From: a virus | Strand: one strand, 5' to 3' | IMG/VR virus record: IMGVR_UViG_3300032268_000793 | Location: 1 to 26,450 of that record | DNA length: 26,450 bases | Shown here: one piece after another, positions 13,865-20,980 of the stretch | Numbering within the stretch: the stretch's first letter is position 1 | Layout: every line of letters begins with the position of its first letter | The notes under the pieces: generated by a model | Seen by the model: the letters and a program-made list of their open reading frames with translations, nothing else | Told to the model about the DNA's origin: nothing | Databases searched by the model: none | Made by a program: the position numbers and the translations under genes

Positions 13865-14275
13865 TCAAACGGTTGCGACTTGCAAGGGCAAACTACGGGT
13901 GAACACGCGAAAGTTTCCGCGCGTTTCCATCGTCGTCCTTGCGGCCTCGGTCATTACGAGCAGCCAAGTGAAATTCGCCGTGACGTAAGCGGATGTTGCC
14001 GGGGATACCAGCGAAGCCTCGGCCTTGGCAAATACATCGTTTGCCTCGTCCGCGTCGCGGTTGACGGTGTGGAATGACACGTCGAGTTGCGCGGCGTATG
14101 GCTTCTGCCCTTCCAGCATTTTCTCGCCAACCTCGGCCTTCACCACGATGCGCTCCTTTGCTGTCTCCGCGCTGCTGTTGAACGCCTCAACCTGCAAGTC
14201 GAATGGTAGCGTTGCCGTCGCGCGCAGTGCCTGAATTGCCCACGCTTCGATTTTGTTGCCGATGGTCTGTTGCAT
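13865..14275 (-). CDS. Putative tail completion/terminator-like protein (136 aa)
   Basis: MQQTIGNKIEAWAIQALRATATLPFDLQVEAFNSSAETAKERIVVKAEVGEKMLEGQKPYAAQLDVSFHTVNRDADEANDVFAKAE... has an N-terminal helix followed by a strand-helix body ending RGNFRVFTRSLPLQ. Size and position, after the FII-like connector and before the tube protein, match the tail completion/terminator proteins (lambda Z/U, HK97 gp10 class). No sequence signature confirms this. Its ATG overlaps the upstream TAA by one base (14275). Confidence 0.5.
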   Translation of the reverse strand: MQQTIGNKIEAWAIQALRATATLPFDLQVEAFNSSAETAKERIVVKAEVGEKMLEGQKPYAAQLDVSFHTVNRDADEANDVFAKAEASLVSPATSAYVTANFTWLLVMTEAARTTMETRGNFRVFTRSLPLQVATV

Positions 14276-14628
14276 TATTCAGAGGCGGTCGGATCGCCAA
14301 CCGTGATATAGAAAATGCCGTCGCGCTCGTCCACGTCGAGGATGACGTGATCTTGCCCGCGCACCGTGACTGGCGTGAATTTCGGCGGTTCGCCGTTCGG
14401 ATATTTCACCGTGTCCGCGTAGTCCGTGAGCAGGCTCTTTTTGATGGCGAGCAACTGCGATCCCGATTCGCCGACTCCACCCGGCAAAAGCACGTCGCCG
14501 AATGCGTTCGTGCCGATGACGCACGCAATGGAACTCATCGTTCCAATGGTTGCGACGCAGGCGGTGCCGTATTCTGCCGATTGGCAGGCGGCTAGTTCAT
14601 CGTGTGCGGCGGCGAAGGCGTTTGCCAT
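14275..14628 (-). CDS. Putative head-tail joining protein, FII-like (117 aa)
   Basis: The N-terminal helix (MANAFAAAHDELAACQSAEYGTACVATIG) and a C-terminal strand block (PPKFTPVTVRGQDHVILDVDERDGIFYITVGDP) follow the plan of lambda FII-type head-tail adaptors: helix, short strand with a replaceable loop, then a rule such as GD.......F.V..V...DG....L. It is the first gene after the accessory cassette and begins the head-tail/tail module. Length equals lambda FII (117 aa). The resemblance is in layout, not strong identity. Confidence 0.5.
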   Translation of the reverse strand: MANAFAAAHDELAACQSAEYGTACVATIGTMSSIACVIGTNAFGDVLLPGGVGESGSQLLAIKKSLLTDYADTVKYPNGEPPKFTPVTVRGQDHVILDVDERDGIFYITVGDPTASE

Positions 14629-14658
14629 TCGCGCACATTAGCCGGGCGCGCGGAAGTG

Positions 14659-15636
14659 TCAAGACAACGCGTCGAGCACGGTGCGGGCGGCGGCTTCCCA
14701 CGTCCAGACCGGAGCGGGATTCATTTGCGGATACATCATTGCGCCGTTCATCGCGTCGGCGATTTCCTGCACCGATTGAACCGCCCAATGGTTCTCATCC
14801 TTGGTCGCGTAGATGCGGTGAGTGATGGCCCCGCGCACGTCCGCATGGCCGGTCATTGCGTTCGCTACGATGCGCCGCCCGCACGATGCGTATTCTTGCA
14901 ACACAAGGTTGTTGCCGCCCTCGCACCGATTCGGGAAAAGCCCGAAGTCGGTGTGCGCCATTTCGCGCGCGAGGTCGGTGTGGCTGAGTTGCGGAAGGAT
15001 GGTGAACTGCGAATCGGCGAGGCCGTTGTTGCGCATCAGGCTGCGGAAAAACTCCGGCTGAGTTGCGCCGTGCGCAAGCGGGCTGATTACCTTCGTGTGC
15101 GCCATCGTCTTGAAAAGCGCGGGCCAAGGGTTGAACCACGCGCAGACAAGGTGCGCTTCGGGATGCACCTTGGCGAACTCGCGGAAGGCTGCGATCACAA
15201 GGTCTTGCCCTTTGCGATACTCGAACTTGCCACCGCTGAAAATGCGGATGGTGCCGTCCGGTTCGCGCGGCGGCTGCGGTTTGAAGATGTCGCCGTCAAC
15301 TCCTTGGATGAGCACGCGCGTATTTAGGATGCCCGCCTCGATGCATCGCTGCTGGCACCATGTAGAGCCGACGAAACACACGTCGAATTGCGCGGCGTTC
15401 TCTCGCGCGTCCGGTTCAAGCGGCGACTCGAAAAAGTTCATGCACACGTTTACCTTCCCGCGCGCTGGCGTGAGCGGGCGGAATGCGCCGTCAACAGGCA
15501 TGAAGCACGCGTCAACCGGGTCGTGGTTTGATGTCACCATCACGAAGTGCTTGTCGAGTTCGCGATACATGTTGGCGTTAAACACGCCCCATCCGTAGCC
15601 GGTGCCGGGAGTGCCTGCGAAATGCATGGTTTTCAT
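14659..15636 (-). CDS. GT4-like (GT-B fold) glycosyltransferase (325 aa)
   Basis: Residues about 130-165 give the family's central strand-helix (IRIFSGGKFEYRKGQDLVIAAFREFAKVHPEAHLV), where RKGQD is the phosphate-binding loop typical of GT4 enzymes. Residues 231-258 (FGLFPNRCEGGNNLVLQEYASCGRRIVA) are the donor-binding site with Glu239 and Glu248, one residue wider than the usual EX7E. The N-terminal half is shorter than in cellular GT4 enzymes. It should transfer a sugar from a nucleotide-activated donor, to an acceptor not known. It ends the ATGA-coupled accessory cassette (overlap 15633-15636). The run of Trp near the C-terminus (PVWTWEAAARTVLDAL) fits the closing helix. Confidence 0.8.
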   Translation of the reverse strand: MKTMHFAGTPGTGYGWGVFNANMYRELDKHFVMVTSNHDPVDACFMPVDGAFRPLTPARGKVNVCMNFFESPLEPDARENAAQFDVCFVGSTWCQQRCIEAGILNTRVLIQGVDGDIFKPQPPREPDGTIRIFSGGKFEYRKGQDLVIAAFREFAKVHPEAHLVCAWFNPWPALFKTMAHTKVISPLAHGATQPEFFRSLMRNNGLADSQFTILPQLSHTDLAREMAHTDFGLFPNRCEGGNNLVLQEYASCGRRIVANAMTGHADVRGAITHRIYATKDENHWAVQSVQEIADAMNGAMMYPQMNPAPVWTWEAAARTVLDALS

Positions 15637-16235
15637 AGCTTGCGAGCAATCACGCTCAGATATTTGTCCGGCCCTGCCATAGTTTGCAGGCCAATCTCGC
15701 GGACTTCGTGAAGCTCAAAGCCTGAGCGGGCGATAAGACATAGCCATGCGTCCTTACCGAGAACGCTGTAATGGTTCAGATTTGCGACATGGTTGCATGG
15801 CGTGTCAGGCATTGGCACCTCCACGTATAGGATGCCGCCCGGTTTCAGCACGCGCGCAAATTCGTGCAGCACAAAAAAGGGAATCACGGAATGCTCCAGG
15901 ACGTGCCGCGCCCAGATGCAGTCGAACGGATACCGCTCGAACGAATCCGGCAGCTTGTGCATGTCCACCGGGTGAACTTCGTGGCCGTTTGCCTCGCACG
16001 CGCGAAGGTCTGCCGTGTTGGTGGTGATTCCGATTGGGTAGTGCCCGTGCTGCTGGAACCAATCCAGCGCCGGGCCTTGCCCGCATCCAACGTCAAGCAC
16101 GCTCGCGCCCACTGGCAGCATCGCAGCGACAAGCGGTGCCATCTGCGCTGTTAGGCCGTCGTGTCCGGTTGTGCGCGGCTCGGGATAAGTCTCAGCGGCG
16201 CGGGCCGCGATGAAGTCAGAAAGTCGTGAGGTCAT
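15633..16235 (-). CDS. Class I SAM-dependent methyltransferase (200 aa)
   Basis: Motif I VLDVGCGQG (46-54) binds S-adenosylmethionine; ARHVLEHS (109-116) is the post-motif II pattern of Methyltransf_11-type enzymes; ARVLKPGGILYVEVPMPD is motif III. No DNA-methylase catalytic motif (DPPY or PC) is present, so a small molecule, sugar or protein target is more likely than DNA. Coupled by ATGA overlaps to the Rossmann-like gene upstream and the glycosyltransferase downstream. This suggests that it modifies a glycan or a sugar put on by its neighbours, which is inference. Confidence 0.85.
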   Translation of the reverse strand: MTSRLSDFIAARAAETYPEPRTTGHDGLTAQMAPLVAAMLPVGASVLDVGCGQGPALDWFQQHGHYPIGITTNTADLRACEANGHEVHPVDMHKLPDSFERYPFDCIWARHVLEHSVIPFFVLHEFARVLKPGGILYVEVPMPDTPCNHVANLNHYSVLGKDAWLCLIARSGFELHEVREIGLQTMAGPDKYLSVIARKL

Positions 16236-17026
16236 GCTGCGAGCCTTTCGTTGCGGCGGCGGGTTGCGGTGGCGAGAGTTGCGGCGATGCGTGCTTTAAT
16301 GACCGGAATTGGTGGGCGCGATTCACCACACAACCATTCTGGCCACAGAAAAACCGCGCTATCCATAGAGACGACGCTGTTGCGATATGACCAATGGGCA
16401 AGCTCTGCATTTCCAATTAAATCACGCCCTAGTTTTTCAAGGTTTCCGTCTGGATATTTGACCTTAAGGAACTCGATGTTTTGCGCGGCCCATTCCTGTC
16501 CCTGCCACATAAATAATTGAACTACCCTGTGCTTGAAATGACTTGTGTGCTCTTCAGCGCCGTTCCGTGACAGAAACTCGCGTATCCCGTTTGATTTCGC
16601 GTCGCGTCCTCTTTGCATATTCAGATAAACAACTGGCCGAATCTTTGTTTTCTCAAAAAGATTTCCTAGAGAACGGATTGTTTCGGTAGCCGTGGTGTCA
16701 AGTCCGCAGCAGAGGTCGGCAAGAATGCAGTTGAGCCTTCGGTGTGATGGCCAATTGTCGATTACTTCATGCAACTTTCCCTCGATGCAATATCCGCCAC
16801 GGTCGCGCACGGCTTGCACGTTCTTGCCAAAGTCCACACCAAAGATGTTCTCGTTTCTGAATCCGATATTCAGGAGTGACTTGCGTTGGTAGTCGTGCGG
16901 CCCCGGCAGATAAAGCACGGTTGCGTTTGTCGGGTCTTTGATTCGGCGGAAAAGTTCTTCCGCGATGATTCTGCGCGACTGCTTTTTGGCGTCGCTTTCG
17001 TATGTATCTAGTCCGTTCTGTTTCAT
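16232..17026 (-). CDS. Rossmann-like protein of unknown function, possibly methyltransferase-like (264 aa)
   Basis: Residues 35-110 show alternating strand-helix signs (ATVLYLPGPHDYQRKSLLNIGFRNENIFGVDFGKNVQAVRDRGGYCIEGKLHEVIDNW, then LNCILADLCCGLD), resembling the SAM-binding core of class I methyltransferases. The motif I glycines are replaced by LPGPHDYQ, as in some phage proteins that I can recall only as unnamed. The C-terminal half (HRVVQLFMWQGQEWAAQNIEFLKVKYPDG...) is unrecognised. The gene is clearly lower in GC and differs in codon use from its neighbours, a sign of separate acquisition. ATGA overlaps at both ends place it in the accessory cassette. Confidence 0.6.
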   Translation of the reverse strand: MKQNGLDTYESDAKKQSRRIIAEELFRRIKDPTNATVLYLPGPHDYQRKSLLNIGFRNENIFGVDFGKNVQAVRDRGGYCIEGKLHEVIDNWPSHRRLNCILADLCCGLDTTATETIRSLGNLFEKTKIRPVVYLNMQRGRDAKSNGIREFLSRNGAEEHTSHFKHRVVQLFMWQGQEWAAQNIEFLKVKYPDGNLEKLGRDLIGNAELAHWSYRNSVVSMDSAVFLWPEWLCGESRPPIPVIKARIAATLATATRRRNERLAA

Positions 17027-18429
17027 AAGGAGTTTGTGATTCGTTGGATTGGAGTTTGCCAGTCATTACGGTCGGTCTGCCGGAAAAGGCGCATCTTGGG
17101 ATACCAAGGGCTGTCCTCGCGCGTGAGTTGCCAGCGGAAATCCGGCGACGTAGGGCAAAGCATGAATACCGGCGTGCCCATCGCGCCCGCGAGGTGAACG
17201 CACGCGGTGTCCACGCTCACCAGCAAGTCCATGCACGCGAGCATTTGCGCTGTCGTCGTCCAGTCCTTCACTTCCGGCGCGAGGTCGGTCACGCCGCGAA
17301 GCTCCGCAATCTCGGGCTGCGCTGGCCCGCATTGCAGGCTGAAAAAGTCGCACTCGGGATGCGCGTCAATTAGCGGCTGATACAGCCTCGCCGGGATGCT
17401 GCGGGCCTTGTCCTTGCCGTGCATCGGCGAGCCTGCCCACACAAACGCCACGCGCTTCCTGAGCACGTTGCCGACTTGAAGCGACCACGGCGACCACGAT
17501 GGCATGGTGCGAATGCAGTGCGCGGGCGGGATGTCAGCTTCGGATTTCATGCCGGTGCAATGCGGGAGATCCATCACCGGGGAAACGTAATCGAATCCAT
17601 CGGTCGGGTTGAACACCGCGCGATCCACTCCATACACGCCAGAAAGCAGCGCGTGCATGGCGGGGTCGCAGTGATACCAAACTGAGCACGAAGGCCAGCG
17701 GCGTTTCAACTCCTGCGCGTATCGGGCAAACATGATTTGATCTCCCCATCCTTGCTCCGCGACGATGAGCAGCGTCTTGCCGTCAAGCGGCTCGCCTTCC
17801 CACGGCGGCGCTTCGCTGGCAAACGGTTTCGACTTAAAGCTCGGTGCCTTATAGCGCCAGCGATACTCGCGCCATCCGCGCTCCCATTCGCCAAATAGCA
17901 GCGCAATCATGCCCGCGCAAAAGTGGGCCTCGGGTGATTCGGGGTCTTGGTCGAGCACGGCGTCGTATTCGCCACGCGCACCGGCGAAGTCGCCCATGAA
18001 TCGCTTCGCGTCTCCGAGGTTCACGCGCGCTGCTTTGTGAGCCGGAAACATTTTCAGTGCGAAGGCATACGCGGTTGCGGCCTTTTCAGTCTCGCCAACG
18101 CGTTCCATCATCAGGCCCATGTTATTCATGGCATCCGCCTTCCGCTCAATCTCCGCGTGCGGGCTTTGGACTACGCGCTCGAAAAACTGCGCGGCCTCGA
18201 ATCGAAGTGCAGGCGAATCAGCGCGACGCATGATGCACACGCCGACGTTGAAGCACACATCGGGGTCGTCTGGGCAGCTTTCGAGATACGTGCGCCAGAT
18301 GGCTTCGGCTTCATCGTGCTTTCCGTCCTCGCCGAGCTTGCCCGCGCGGATGAGTTCGGCACGATACGGGTCGCGCGACTGCGTGATCGTGCGCGGTGCT
18401 GGCGGTGCTGCCTTCTTGCGCTTGCTCAT
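17023..18429 (-). CDS. TPR-repeat glycosyltransferase, GT9/GT41-like (468 aa)
   Basis: Start ATG 18429 (MSKRKKAAPP...) is chosen because it overlaps the small upstream gene as ATGA; the longer frame to 18552 reads through that gene out of frame. Residues about 30-190 hold TPR-like helix pairs (GKHDEAEAIWRTYLESCPDDPDV, GETEKAATAYAFALKMFPAHKAARVNLGD, GDFAGARGEYDAVLDQDPESPEAH). About 218-468 form a GT-B transferase domain with AEQGWGDQIMFARYA (224-238) and LLVSVDTACVHLAGAMGTPVFMLCPTSPDFRW (402-433), then REDSPWYPKMRLFRQ, the pattern of heptosyltransferase/OGT-like proteins joined to TPRs. It probably adds a sugar to a protein or glycan acceptor recognised by the TPRs, perhaps a virion protein. 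Confidence 0.85.
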   Translation of the reverse strand: MSKRKKAAPPAPRTITQSRDPYRAELIRAGKLGEDGKHDEAEAIWRTYLESCPDDPDVCFNVGVCIMRRADSPALRFEAAQFFERVVQSPHAEIERKADAMNNMGLMMERVGETEKAATAYAFALKMFPAHKAARVNLGDAKRFMGDFAGARGEYDAVLDQDPESPEAHFCAGMIALLFGEWERGWREYRWRYKAPSFKSKPFASEAPPWEGEPLDGKTLLIVAEQGWGDQIMFARYAQELKRRWPSCSVWYHCDPAMHALLSGVYGVDRAVFNPTDGFDYVSPVMDLPHCTGMKSEADIPPAHCIRTMPSWSPWSLQVGNVLRKRVAFVWAGSPMHGKDKARSIPARLYQPLIDAHPECDFFSLQCGPAQPEIAELRGVTDLAPEVKDWTTTAQMLACMDLLVSVDTACVHLAGAMGTPVFMLCPTSPDFRWQLTREDSPWYPKMRLFRQTDRNDWQTPIQRITNSL

Positions 18430-18545
18430 TTCGCTTTCTTCTTCGGCCTGCCGCCGAGCTTGCCGTTGCGCCGGGATGACTTGGTTTTCTTCGCGCTTTT
18501 GATGCTGCCGAGCGCGACGGCGGCGGGGTGCTTTTTCTTTTCCAT
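18426..18545 (-). CDS. Small basic protein with GGRPKK motif (39 aa), first gene of the accessory cassette
   Basis: ATG 18545 has AGGA seven bases upstream, one of the better Shine-Dalgarno sites in the window. The product begins MEKKKHPAAVALG and ends RRNGKLGGRPKKKAK, one third Lys/Arg. NGKLGGRPKK resembles an AT-hook-like, nucleic-acid-binding basic motif found in short phage and plasmid proteins. Its TGA overlaps the start of the TPR glycosyltransferase (ATGA, 18426-18429). It could bind DNA or act simply as a translated leader. Confidence 0.6.
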   Translation of the reverse strand: MEKKKHPAAVALGSIKSAKKTKSSRRNGKLGGRPKKKAK

Positions 18546-18584
18546 GCGCCATTCCTAACGCTTGGTTTTTAGAATGGCAAGCAC

Positions 18585-18621
18585 AAAAAGCAAGGGCCGC
18601 GCAGATTTCTCCGCGCGGCCC
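18585..18621 (-). terminator. Intrinsic terminator closing the head gene module
   Basis: On the minus strand a perfect 9-bp GC-rich stem, GGGCCGCGC (18621-18613) and GCGCGGCCC (18602-18594), encloses a 10-nt loop and is followed by TTGCTTTTTG. It sits directly downstream of the putative decoration gene (stop at 18647) and before the accessory cassette. Read on the plus strand there is no T-tract, so the terminator serves leftward transcription. It would limit or separate expression of the cassette from that of the capsid genes. Confidence 0.85.
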
Positions 18622-18646
18622 GAGATGAATACCAACCAGAGTGTGA

Positions 18647-19042
18647 CTAGACGACCTGCTTCAAGCCAACTCCAATGAGCGCGCTACGGAACGTCGCTGT
18701 GGTCGAGGACGTGAGCAGCTTCCCTTGGATGTAGCGGCGGCAGTTGCGCGTGTCTAGCGCGACGCTCACCGTGCCGCTGTCAGCGGTGATGGCGGCAAAC
18801 GTCGGCAGGCCAGCGGTCGCGGCGAACGTGGTGTTGTCCGCGCTGTCGAGGATTGAGACTTGCAGCGAGTTCGAGCCGTCTGCGGCTGCGCCCGCGTGCG
18901 TGAAGATGAGCTTCACGTTGTTGATGTAGTCCTGCAGGTCAACGCCAGCATACGTCTGCGTGCCTGCGGCGACGAGAAGATTGACGGCGGGGACGAGCGA
19001 GAACGCTGTGAGTGAACCGTTGATGTCGGATTGTGTGGCCAT
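18647..19042 (-). CDS. Putative capsid decoration/head accessory protein (131 aa)
   Basis: Beta-rich small protein (MATQSDINGSLTAFSLVPAVNLLVAAGTQTYAGVDLQDYINNVKLIFTHAGAAADGSNSLQVSILDSADNTTFAATAGLPTF...) ending with CRRYIQGKLLTSSTTATFRSALIGVGLKQVV. The pattern SLQVSILDSADNTTF..... and R.Y....T....A...S....G recurs in small proteins beside phage capsid genes. Placed right after the capsid protein and before a terminator, a decoration or head-stabilising role is the best guess. The start follows a G-free leader (AGACCCAAACAAT-ATG). Confidence 0.55.
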   Translation of the reverse strand: MATQSDINGSLTAFSLVPAVNLLVAAGTQTYAGVDLQDYINNVKLIFTHAGAAADGSNSLQVSILDSADNTTFAATAGLPTFAAITADSGTVSVALDTRNCRRYIQGKLLTSSTTATFRSALIGVGLKQVV

Positions 19043-19081
19043 ATTGTTTGGGTCTGTTGGAGTGGTTGCTTTCGGCTAGGA

Positions 19082-20377
19082 CTACGTGGTGGAGATGCTG
19101 AACGATTTGGCGTGCCGGATGGCAACGTCGGTAAGCTGCTGCATCACGATGCGGACTTGGCCCTGCATGGAGAGCGAGTAGGGGTCAACGATCACTTCGT
19201 TGCTCGCCCAGTCGCCAATGATGAGGTCGCTCCAGTTGCCGAAGATGACACTCGGAAGCGTGGTCAGTTGGTTCGTAGCGCGGGCGGTGTAGCCGTTCAC
19301 CATGTCACCTTTCCAGACCGGGTTGCTGTTCGTGCTGCTGATTTCCGCGATGAGCTTGGCGTTGGCCTTGGTCTGCACGCTGGTCAGATAGCCGAGGCTT
19401 CCCATGTCCGCGTTGTTGAGCGCGACGTTCGTTTCAAACTGCACTGCGTTCGCGTAGGTCATGCTGTTCGCGCCCGCCAGCGTGACGCTGGTGGATTTGT
19501 TCGGCGTGCCGTAGATGCCGAGCGGCTCGCCGGAAGCGCCGGTGCCCTTGAGTGCAGCGCGGTCTTTCTCGATGGCGAGCACGGTCATCAGGTCATTGCG
19601 AACGAAGTTTTCCACGTCCTGCGAGGACTGCGCGAGAAGCTGATACGTGAATGCCGTGGCACCGGCGAGGCGGTGCGGCGTCAGCGACACCTGGCCGACC
19701 GTCTGCGCGCTGGCGGTGATGGTCGCATCCTCGGACAGCCACGATGCGGTTGCGCCGCCAGTCTGCGAGGGAATGGCGAGGTTGCCTTGCAGTCCGGTCA
19801 GCACGCGAGCGCCGAGGGCGACAACGTGCATTTTGTTCCGGTAAAGCTCGATGAGCGACTGACCCTGCGCGGAGGTATCCACGAAAGCGCCGGCTGCGCT
19901 GAACACGTTGGTTGTCAACGCGCGGGACTGCATCACGTCGTGCGGGATGAAGAAGCCCTGCGTCGAGCGGCCCGCGATCTTCGCGGCGGCTTCGCTGGCG
20001 TCCTTTTCGAGGCCGCTCCAGCTTTGGCCCTTCATCGCGCCAATCGCGCCGTTCATGGCGCGGACGATGGAATAGCCGGAGAGGTCGCGCTTGCTCATGC
20101 CGACTTCGGGCGAAGTCTCGATTGGCTTGAGTTCGGGGAGTTCGGTGCGGATGACTTCGTTGCGGAAGTCGTCAACGGTCTTGCCGTCCGCAATCATGCG
20201 TTCGGCGAGCTTGCCAGCATCCACGCGACGGCCTGCAATGCCTTTCTGCGTGAAGTGGGTGTTGAGTTCCTGAATATCAGCTACGCGCTTGCGTTCCGTC
20301 GCAACCGCCGATTGGCGCTCCGCGACGATGTTGATGCTCGGGGTTTCGGGTGCGTTAGGTGCGATTGGATCGGCCAT
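19082..20377 (-). CDS. HK97-fold major capsid protein from an internal in-frame start (431 aa)
   Basis: ATG 20377 lies inside the protease-capsid frame (Met202 of the fusion) and is preceded by CACCAACCCACACAACT, the same G-free ACCCA leader seen before independent genes. From here the protein has a helical N-terminal part like a delta/scaffold domain (NIVAERQSAVATERKRVADIQELNTHFTQ... to about residue 110). The HK97-type coat follows: GRSTQGFFIPHDVM, FVDTSAQGQSLIELYRNKMHVVALGARVLTGLQGNLAIPSQTGGATASWLSEDATIT, SSQDVENFVRNDLMTVLAIEKDRAALKGTGASGEPLGIYG. It forms the icosahedral shell. Capsids need hundreds of coat copies but few proteases, which makes an internal start sensible; this needs experimental support. 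Confidence 0.65.
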   Translation of the reverse strand: MADPIAPNAPETPSINIVAERQSAVATERKRVADIQELNTHFTQKGIAGRRVDAGKLAERMIADGKTVDDFRNEVIRTELPELKPIETSPEVGMSKRDLSGYSIVRAMNGAIGAMKGQSWSGLEKDASEAAAKIAGRSTQGFFIPHDVMQSRALTTNVFSAAGAFVDTSAQGQSLIELYRNKMHVVALGARVLTGLQGNLAIPSQTGGATASWLSEDATITASAQTVGQVSLTPHRLAGATAFTYQLLAQSSQDVENFVRNDLMTVLAIEKDRAALKGTGASGEPLGIYGTPNKSTSVTLAGANSMTYANAVQFETNVALNNADMGSLGYLTSVQTKANAKLIAEISSTNSNPVWKGDMVNGYTARATNQLTTLPSVIFGNWSDLIIGDWASNEVIVDPYSLSMQGQVRIVMQQLTDVAIRHAKSFSISTT

Positions 20378-20980
20378 AGTTGTGTGGGTTGGTGCGTTTG
20401 TAGCGAATTTGGGTTTGTTGTCAACAGAAAAAGTAACGCTGCGCGTAATCATGCCTTCCGGCTTTACTCCGCGCCCTACGCCGACCGTAGTATCGGCAGG
20501 CACCGTAACAAGCGATGCTTCATGCGGTGCCCACTTAAATTTATAAATAGGGCAACCGTCTTTTGCGCCGATGCACTCGCCGTCGTCCGTGATACGATAG
20601 CCAACGCTGGTGTCGGGCAGCGATCCGTTCATTGCGTCGGCTTTTTTCTCCTGCGCAAATTCGCTGCTGCTCCACCTGAGTCCGCTCACGGTAATTTTCT
20701 TTCCGTCATTCTCAAACGACGTTGCGCGCGCAAGGTGCTTGTCGGTGTCGTGATTGAACAGAATGGGCAGGCCAGCCTTGAGCCGTGTTTCGTCGCAAGC
20801 GCCGCGCCCGTGGTCGAGCACTTCCCAGTAGTATTCATCGTTCATCCAGTCGTAACGCTTATACGGCACGTCGCTGGAAATGCTCATGCACATTTCATCT
20901 TCGGTGCCGTCGCGCTTGCTGAGTTCAACGGATGCGCTTCGGAAAAGCTGCTCGGGGATTTGGATGTTCTTGGTGCTCAT
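19082..20980 (-). CDS. Prohead protease fused to HK97-fold major capsid protein (632 aa)
   Basis: Residues 1-about 185 are an HK97-family S78 prohead protease: WEVLDHGRGACDETRLKAGLPILFNHD (His77), GSLPDTSVGYRI (Ser125) and HEASLVTVPAD (Glu154), the normal order of the catalytic region. The frame continues without a stop into the major capsid protein. The protease would cut the scaffold/delta domain during maturation and also release itself. Separate protease and capsid genes are the rule, with fused versions known in some phages. The start ATG 20980 overlaps the 32-aa upstream gene as ATGA (20977-20980). Confidence 0.9.
   Translation of the reverse strand: MSTKNIQIPEQLFRSASVELSKRDGTEDEMCMSISSDVPYKRYDWMNDEYYWEVLDHGRGACDETRLKAGLPILFNHDTDKHLARATSFENDGKKITVSGLRWSSSEFAQEKKADAMNGSLPDTSVGYRITDDGECIGAKDGCPIYKFKWAPHEASLVTVPADTTVGVGRGVKPEGMITRSVTFSVDNKPKFATNAPTHTTMADPIAPNAPETPSINIVAERQSAVATERKRVADIQELNTHFTQKGIAGRRVDAGKLAERMIADGKTVDDFRNEVIRTELPELKPIETSPEVGMSKRDLSGYSIVRAMNGAIGAMKGQSWSGLEKDASEAAAKIAGRSTQGFFIPHDVMQSRALTTNVFSAAGAFVDTSAQGQSLIELYRNKMHVVALGARVLTGLQGNLAIPSQTGGATASWLSEDATITASAQTVGQVSLTPHRLAGATAFTYQLLAQSSQDVENFVRNDLMTVLAIEKDRAALKGTGASGEPLGIYGTPNKSTSVTLAGANSMTYANAVQFETNVALNNADMGSLGYLTSVQTKANAKLIAEISSTNSNPVWKGDMVNGYTARATNQLTTLPSVIFGNWSDLIIGDWASNEVIVDPYSLSMQGQVRIVMQQLTDVAIRHAKSFSISTT

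Noticed and set aside
18430-18552. 41-residue N-terminal extension of the TPR glycosyltransferase
   Set aside because: It is the out-of-frame reading of the 39-aa gene, which has its own Shine-Dalgarno site and an ATGA junction.
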